Part shown: positions 60,384-64,000 of the stretch, piece after piece
How positions within the stretch are numbered: the stretch's first letter is position 1
Layout: each line of letters opens with the position of its first letter
Assembly (NCBI RefSeq): GCF_001310085.1
Contig: NZ_CP012643.1
Span: forward strand, 62,001-126,000
Origin: Rufibacter tibetensis
GTDB taxonomy: Bacteria > Bacteroidota > Bacteroidia > Cytophagales > Hymenobacteraceae
Direction of reading: 5' to 3'
DNA length: 64,000 nucleotides
Notes under the pieces: generated by a model
Told to the model about the DNA's origin: nothing
Seen by the model: only the letters and a program-made list of their open reading frames with translations
Databases searched by the model: none
Made by a program: the position numbers and the translations under genes

Positions 60384-62351
60384 CTATAAGTACCCAGGGT
60401 TTTGATACGTTGCTTTTACTTCTGCAGGTACATCCATCCGGTCAAGCTGCCCCTGTGGAATTGGACGCAGGTAGTGATGTGGCTGGATTGTGCGGGTAAC
60501 GGTTACAGGAGTATGGTCACCGTAGTTGTTTCCGGCAATGCGATACGTAGAGGCAAGCTCATTCCATTTCTGGGTACGTACCAGATCATACCAGCGATAT
60601 CCTTCGCCATAGTACTCACGTGAACGCTCTGCCAGGATATAGTTGATGTCTATAGTAGCTGGAGTAGCGGCTACCATTGCAGCACTATTGTCCTGTACCT
60701 TGGCCATGTTGCCGTTGTTGTCATAACGCCATTTACCAGCTCTGGCACGAATCACGTTTATCAATTCTCTTGCCGTCATACCGGCTTTAGTGGTGGCGCC
60801 TTTTACAGCCGCCTCAGCCGCTACAAAGTAAAGCTCAGAGAATTTAGCAATGTTAAACGGACGGGTGCTGCCCGCATTTGGCTGCCCCAGACCACCGGCA
60901 TTGTCAGTACGGTAAGGACCTAGCTTCCAAAGCCCCGGATAAACAATTCGGCTAATCCCGCGTGGAGAAATCACATAATCTGCTCTTCCTGGCAGTTCTC
61001 CAGCACCAACATTACTTTTACCTCCTCCGGTTGGGTAATTGATGGCTGTTGCTGGTTCCTCGTTCAGGAAAGTCAGGATTGGCTGACCTGGGCTAACAGG
61101 TAAATTGTTTGCGTTGTAGGCAACCGCTGGTTGGTTACCCCCTGCTTTTGGCCAGTTACCCCGGTAGACGGTGGTAAAGGTTCCATCGTAGCGGGAGTCA
61201 TTGGTTTTATCAGCAAAGGTATTCTCAACGGCACCAATGGTTGGCGCCATACGGGTCCAGGGACGTCCTAATGGCTGAGCTGCTTCGCGCTGAACAGAAG
61301 AGAATGGACCAGTTCCGTTTGGATTGGCAGCGCTTCTGATGTTAGTATAGTTCCAGGTCATCATCCAGCCGGCAAAGTTATCCGGGGAGTTACCGGTACC
61401 AAACGTAAGGCTACCGCCATTGTACAACTCACTGGTTTCGGTATGGTCAGCGTACAGCATTAACTCACTGTTGCGGTCGTTCTGAGCCAGATTCACATCA
61501 TAGTACGTTGCCTGCAAACGGAACGGACCTGGGTTCTCAATACCTGCTACTGCTAAATCATACGCCTGCTGATAATAATACTGTGCATTTCTTCCGTTCG
61601 GGTCGGTTCTGGGAGTTGCCGGGTAAGTTGGAATGTTATTAGGGTTTTCCAACCACCATGCATACGTCAGATACGCTTTTGCCAGATACAAGCGGGCAAG
61701 TGTCTTGGTGGCACCACCTATAACGCGTGGGTTTGTTGGTAAATCATTGACAGCTTGCAACAGGTCAGGGAAAATGGCTTTGGTGTAAACTTCAGGAACT
61801 GTGTTACGCACAGAAGTTCTGATTGGGTTGGTGTTGAACTTCAGTTCTCCAGCACCCAAATCCAAGGGCACCCCGCCAAATGTTTGTACCAGCAGGAAGT
61901 AATCAAAAGCACGGAAAAACCTAGCTTCAGCAATGAGGGCAGGTGAAATAGTGCTTACAGCAGTGCCATTCTCAATAATCCCACTTGCAGTGTTGATGTT
62001 AGGGAACGCGTTGGTCCATAATCTATCTGCCCGGCTGTTATTGGAATTGATCACCCCTCTGCCTGACAGGTCCATTACCAGGAAGTTCTCGTCGGCATCT
62101 CTGCCATAGGTAACTTCATCTGTTCCCGTTTGAGTAGTGTTATAATAGTAAGCATCTCCGTAGATATAGCGCAGATGAGCATACATAGACGTTAGACCTC
62201 CTTGTACACCTCTCTCGCTCTGGAAGTATTCAGGTGTATAAAGGCTGCGAGGCTCCTCCTCCAGGATATCTGAGCACCCTGCCGCGGACATAGAGATCAC
62301 GGCTGCTCCAATCAGAAACTTTATTTTAAAACTCTTCATTTTTGTCTTCAT
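60384..62351 (-). CDS. SusD/RagB-family nutrient-binding outer-membrane lipoprotein
   Basis: The 655-residue protein has a lipoprotein signal (LIGAAVISMSAAGCSDI, Cys at about residue 26) and a typical SusD start (ILEEEPRSLYTPEYFQSERGVQGGLTSMYAHL). TPR-like helices follow (LIAEARFFRAFDYFLLVQTFGGVPLDLG, YLAKAYLTYAWWL), and the C-terminal RagB/SusD region is LAERSREYYGEGYRWYDLVR and TYQNPGYL. It caps the SusC channel at the cell surface and binds oligosaccharide, here presumably glucuronoxylan fragments. The SusC stop and this ATG share one base (TAATG), showing translational coupling. Confidence 0.93.
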   Translation of the reverse strand: MKTKMKSFKIKFLIGAAVISMSAAGCSDILEEEPRSLYTPEYFQSERGVQGGLTSMYAHLRYIYGDAYYYNTTQTGTDEVTYGRDADENFLVMDLSGRGVINSNNSRADRLWTNAFPNINTASGIIENGTAVSTISPALIAEARFFRAFDYFLLVQTFGGVPLDLGAGELKFNTNPIRTSVRNTVPEVYTKAIFPDLLQAVNDLPTNPRVIGGATKTLARLYLAKAYLTYAWWLENPNNIPTYPATPRTDPNGRNAQYYYQQAYDLAVAGIENPGPFRLQATYYDVNLAQNDRNSELMLYADHTETSELYNGGSLTFGTGNSPDNFAGWMMTWNYTNIRSAANPNGTGPFSSVQREAAQPLGRPWTRMAPTIGAVENTFADKTNDSRYDGTFTTVYRGNWPKAGGNQPAVAYNANNLPVSPGQPILTFLNEEPATAINYPTGGGKSNVGAGELPGRADYVISPRGISRIVYPGLWKLGPYRTDNAGGLGQPNAGSTRPFNIAKFSELYFVAAEAAVKGATTKAGMTARELINVIRARAGKWRYDNNGNMAKVQDNSAAMVAATPATIDINYILAERSREYYGEGYRWYDLVRTQKWNELASTYRIAGNNYGDHTPVTVTRTIQPHHYLRPIPQGQLDRMDVPAEVKATYQNPGYL

Positions 62352-64000
62352 TAGAATGTAACGTTTAAGCCCACTAAGTAGCTGCGGGTGGCAGGTGCGT
62401 TCGTGCCAATCGTTAGCAGACGGTTTGGAGTACCTGTAGTTACTGCCACATTTTGGTCGGCGTAAGAGTTGGTTTCAGGATCCATACCAGATTCTCTGTG
62501 GTAAGGTGAGAACATCACAAATGGGTTCTGAGCAGTCACATAAAGGCGTAGTCTGTTCACACCAGCGTTTTTCAACCACGCGTTGTTGTCAAAGTTATAG
62601 CCAAGAGAGATGGTACGTACTTTCATGTAAGAGGCATCAAAGTAGCTAAGAGTACTGGCATACTTTGGGTTATCACCGCTCGCGATTCCACCTGGTTTAG
62701 GGAATCTGGCATCTGTGTTCTCAGGTGTCCAATAGTCCACTTTCACGTTTCCACGGCGGCCGTTCATCATGTTAAGGTAACCTGCTGACCCGTAAAGAGT
62801 ACTGATCAAAATACCGCCGTTCTGGAAGGCACCTACTGCGCTCAAATCAAATCCTTTGTAAGCAAGGCGGGTGTTGAAACCACCCTGGAAGTTAGGATTC
62901 ACATCCAGAATTTGCCGGTCCTGAGGTCCAATGGCTCTGGCAGGTGTACCATCAGGTTTGTATTCGCCGGTGTATTTCACTTTGATCATACCTACGTTTC
63001 CGCCTGGCTCAAGAATGTTTCTGTACGGATCTTCTTCCTGCCACAAACCTATTCTCTCGTAGTCATAGATTACGTTGATAGGCTGGCCAACAAACCACCA
63101 GTTTCCTTCGTCTCTCTGTTGCTCACCGGCAAGTGATACAATCTTGTTGCGGTTAGCATACATGTTGACACCAGCTTCCCATGTAAAGCCGTTCAGGTTA
63201 TCCAAGATCACGCCGTTCAAAGAAAGCTCCACCCCTTTGTTCTGGGTAGCTCCAATATTTGCAGTATAGCTGCTCACACCAGACGTGAAAGGCAAGGGAA
63301 GACCAAGCAGAATGTCTTCTGTGTTGGTGATGTAGTACTCCACTGTACCAGACAAACGATTGTTCAGGGCAGCGAAATCTAACCCGTAGTTCCAGGTTTT
63401 AGAAAATTCCCATCCTAAATTAGGGTTAGGCAATTGGGTAACAAAGAGACCAGTTTGGTAATTGGTAGGACCAAAGTTGTAAGGTCTGGTGGCTAGTAGT
63501 CCAAGAGTTGAATAAGGAGCAATAGATTGATTTGAAGTTCTACCGTATCCAACACGCAGTTTCAGCATGTTGATGGCAGAAACACTCTCCATGAATCTTT
63601 CTCTGGCAACGTTCCATCCTAATGAAAGGGCAGGATAGGTATGCCACTTATACCCAGGGGCAAGTCTTGAAGACCCATCAGAGCGAACGGTTGCGGTCAA
63701 CATGTAACGATCATCATACGAGTACATCACACGACCCATATAAGACAATAAACCACTCTTGAAATATTGCTGATCGCCTGGGCTCACCGTGATCTCTCCT
63801 GCGGCCAGTCCTAAATTGTAATACTGGAATCCGTCTGAAGGAATATCTCTGGCGGCAATGCGTGATCTGTTGAATTTTGTATCAGAGGCAGAATATAAAC
63901 CTACCGCATTTATATTATGCTTTCCAGCAAATGTGCGGTCATACGATACAATGTTTTCAATGGTCCAGTCTGTTGTGATCTGGTTGCTAACAGAGGCAGT
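62351..64000 (-). CDS. SusC/RagA TonB-linked outer-membrane transporter (partial, N-terminus beyond window)
   Basis: The frame is open from the right edge to its TAA at 62351-62353 (549 codons shown), so the signal, carboxypeptidase-like domain, plug and first barrel strands are missing. The visible part is the TonB barrel of the SusC family: GYKWHTYPALSLGWNVARERFM, KLRVGYGRTSNQSIAPYSTLG, LNPNLGWEFSKTWNYGLDFAALNNRLSGTVEYYI, and the closing RSYLVGLNVTF. It imports oligosaccharides with its partner SusD, using TonB energy. A start inside the visible part (63787) is not real, since the frame continues upstream. Confidence 0.93.
   Translation of the reverse strand, partial: TASVSNQITTDWTIENIVSYDRTFAGKHNINAVGLYSASDTKFNRSRIAARDIPSDGFQYYNLGLAAGEITVSPGDQQYFKSGLLSYMGRVMYSYDDRYMLTATVRSDGSSRLAPGYKWHTYPALSLGWNVARERFMESVSAINMLKLRVGYGRTSNQSIAPYSTLGLLATRPYNFGPTNYQTGLFVTQLPNPNLGWEFSKTWNYGLDFAALNNRLSGTVEYYITNTEDILLGLPLPFTSGVSSYTANIGATQNKGVELSLNGVILDNLNGFTWEAGVNMYANRNKIVSLAGEQQRDEGNWWFVGQPINVIYDYERIGLWQEEDPYRNILEPGGNVGMIKVKYTGEYKPDGTPARAIGPQDRQILDVNPNFQGGFNTRLAYKGFDLSAVGAFQNGGILISTLYGSAGYLNMMNGRRGNVKVDYWTPENTDARFPKPGGIASGDNPKYASTLSYFDASYMKVRTISLGYNFDNNAWLKNAGVNRLRLYVTAQNPFVMFSPYHRESGMDPETNSYADQNVAVTTGTPNRLLTIGTNAPATRSYLVGLNVTF

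Noticed and set aside
1-64000. rRNA, tRNA, CRISPR arrays and insertion sequences
   Set aside because: Intergenic gaps were read for cloverleaf-like folds, regularly spaced repeats, transposase motifs and flanking inverted repeats, and none could be supported by eye. A tRNAscan or CRISPR-finder run would settle it.

Overview
The window looks like chromosomal DNA from a Bacteroidota bacterium, most likely a Cytophagales/Hymenobacteraceae-type organism (genus not determinable by eye). The reasons are a SusC/SusD pair, a type IX secretion C-terminal sorting domain, an enlarged Bacteroidota-style PurF, and several candidate promoters with the Bacteroidota -7 element TAnnTTTG. I see no rRNA, tRNA, CRISPR array or insertion sequence. 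Many transcription units end in long, near-perfect hairpins, and most convergent gene pairs share one of them.

Layout. (1) 1-9.7 kb, housekeeping: pirin (cut by the left edge), aspartase, a small unknown, an EamA exporter, PurF, and a large T9SS-sorted surface protein. (2) 10.2-17.5 kb, sensory block: a bacteriophytochrome photosensory core with no output domain, then a CheB-CheR-PAS-histidine kinase giant, and a convergent membrane histidine kinase. (3) 17.7-24.7 kb: a four-gene overlapping TelA-type operon that includes a 56-residue gene easily missed, a DEAD-family RNA helicase with a DEFD box, a NUDIX hydrolase, a cold-shock protein and an alditol-oxidase-like flavoprotein. (4) 25.0-37.5 kb: a visibly AT-rich accessory block, entirely on the minus strand. 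It holds a tyrosinase locus (Sm-like small protein, tyrosinase, HEAT-repeat protein, HEAT-SCO-MerC-like protein broken by one in-frame TAA) and a second set (NarL-type two-component pair, a 1124-residue secreted beta-propeller protein, a secreted 554-residue protein, two lipoproteins). (5) 37.9-45.6 kb: ECF sigma factor with a cupin anti-sigma factor, lytic transglycosylase, YciE/DUF892 protein, HrpB helicase, a small membrane protein, and an MBL-fold hydrolase.

(6) 45.8-64.0 kb is a glucuronoxylan utilisation locus. SusC/SusD import oligosaccharides. A GH115 alpha-glucuronidase and a GH43 enzyme release glucuronate and pentose. UxaC and UxuA start glucuronate catabolism. XylE, XylA and XylB take up xylose and convert it to xylulose-5-P, and a transaldolase feeds the pentose phosphate pathway. 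A divergent LacI-family regulator sits opposite xylBAE, with a perfect 14-bp palindrome between them as a likely operator. SusC is cut by the right edge, and uxuB and the KDG genes are not in the window.

The parts most worth a second look are the copper-enzyme locus with its single interrupting stop codon, the output-less phytochrome next to the CheB/CheR kinase, and the compact TelA operon with three unrecognised partners. All functional calls come from motifs read by eye; no database search was run.
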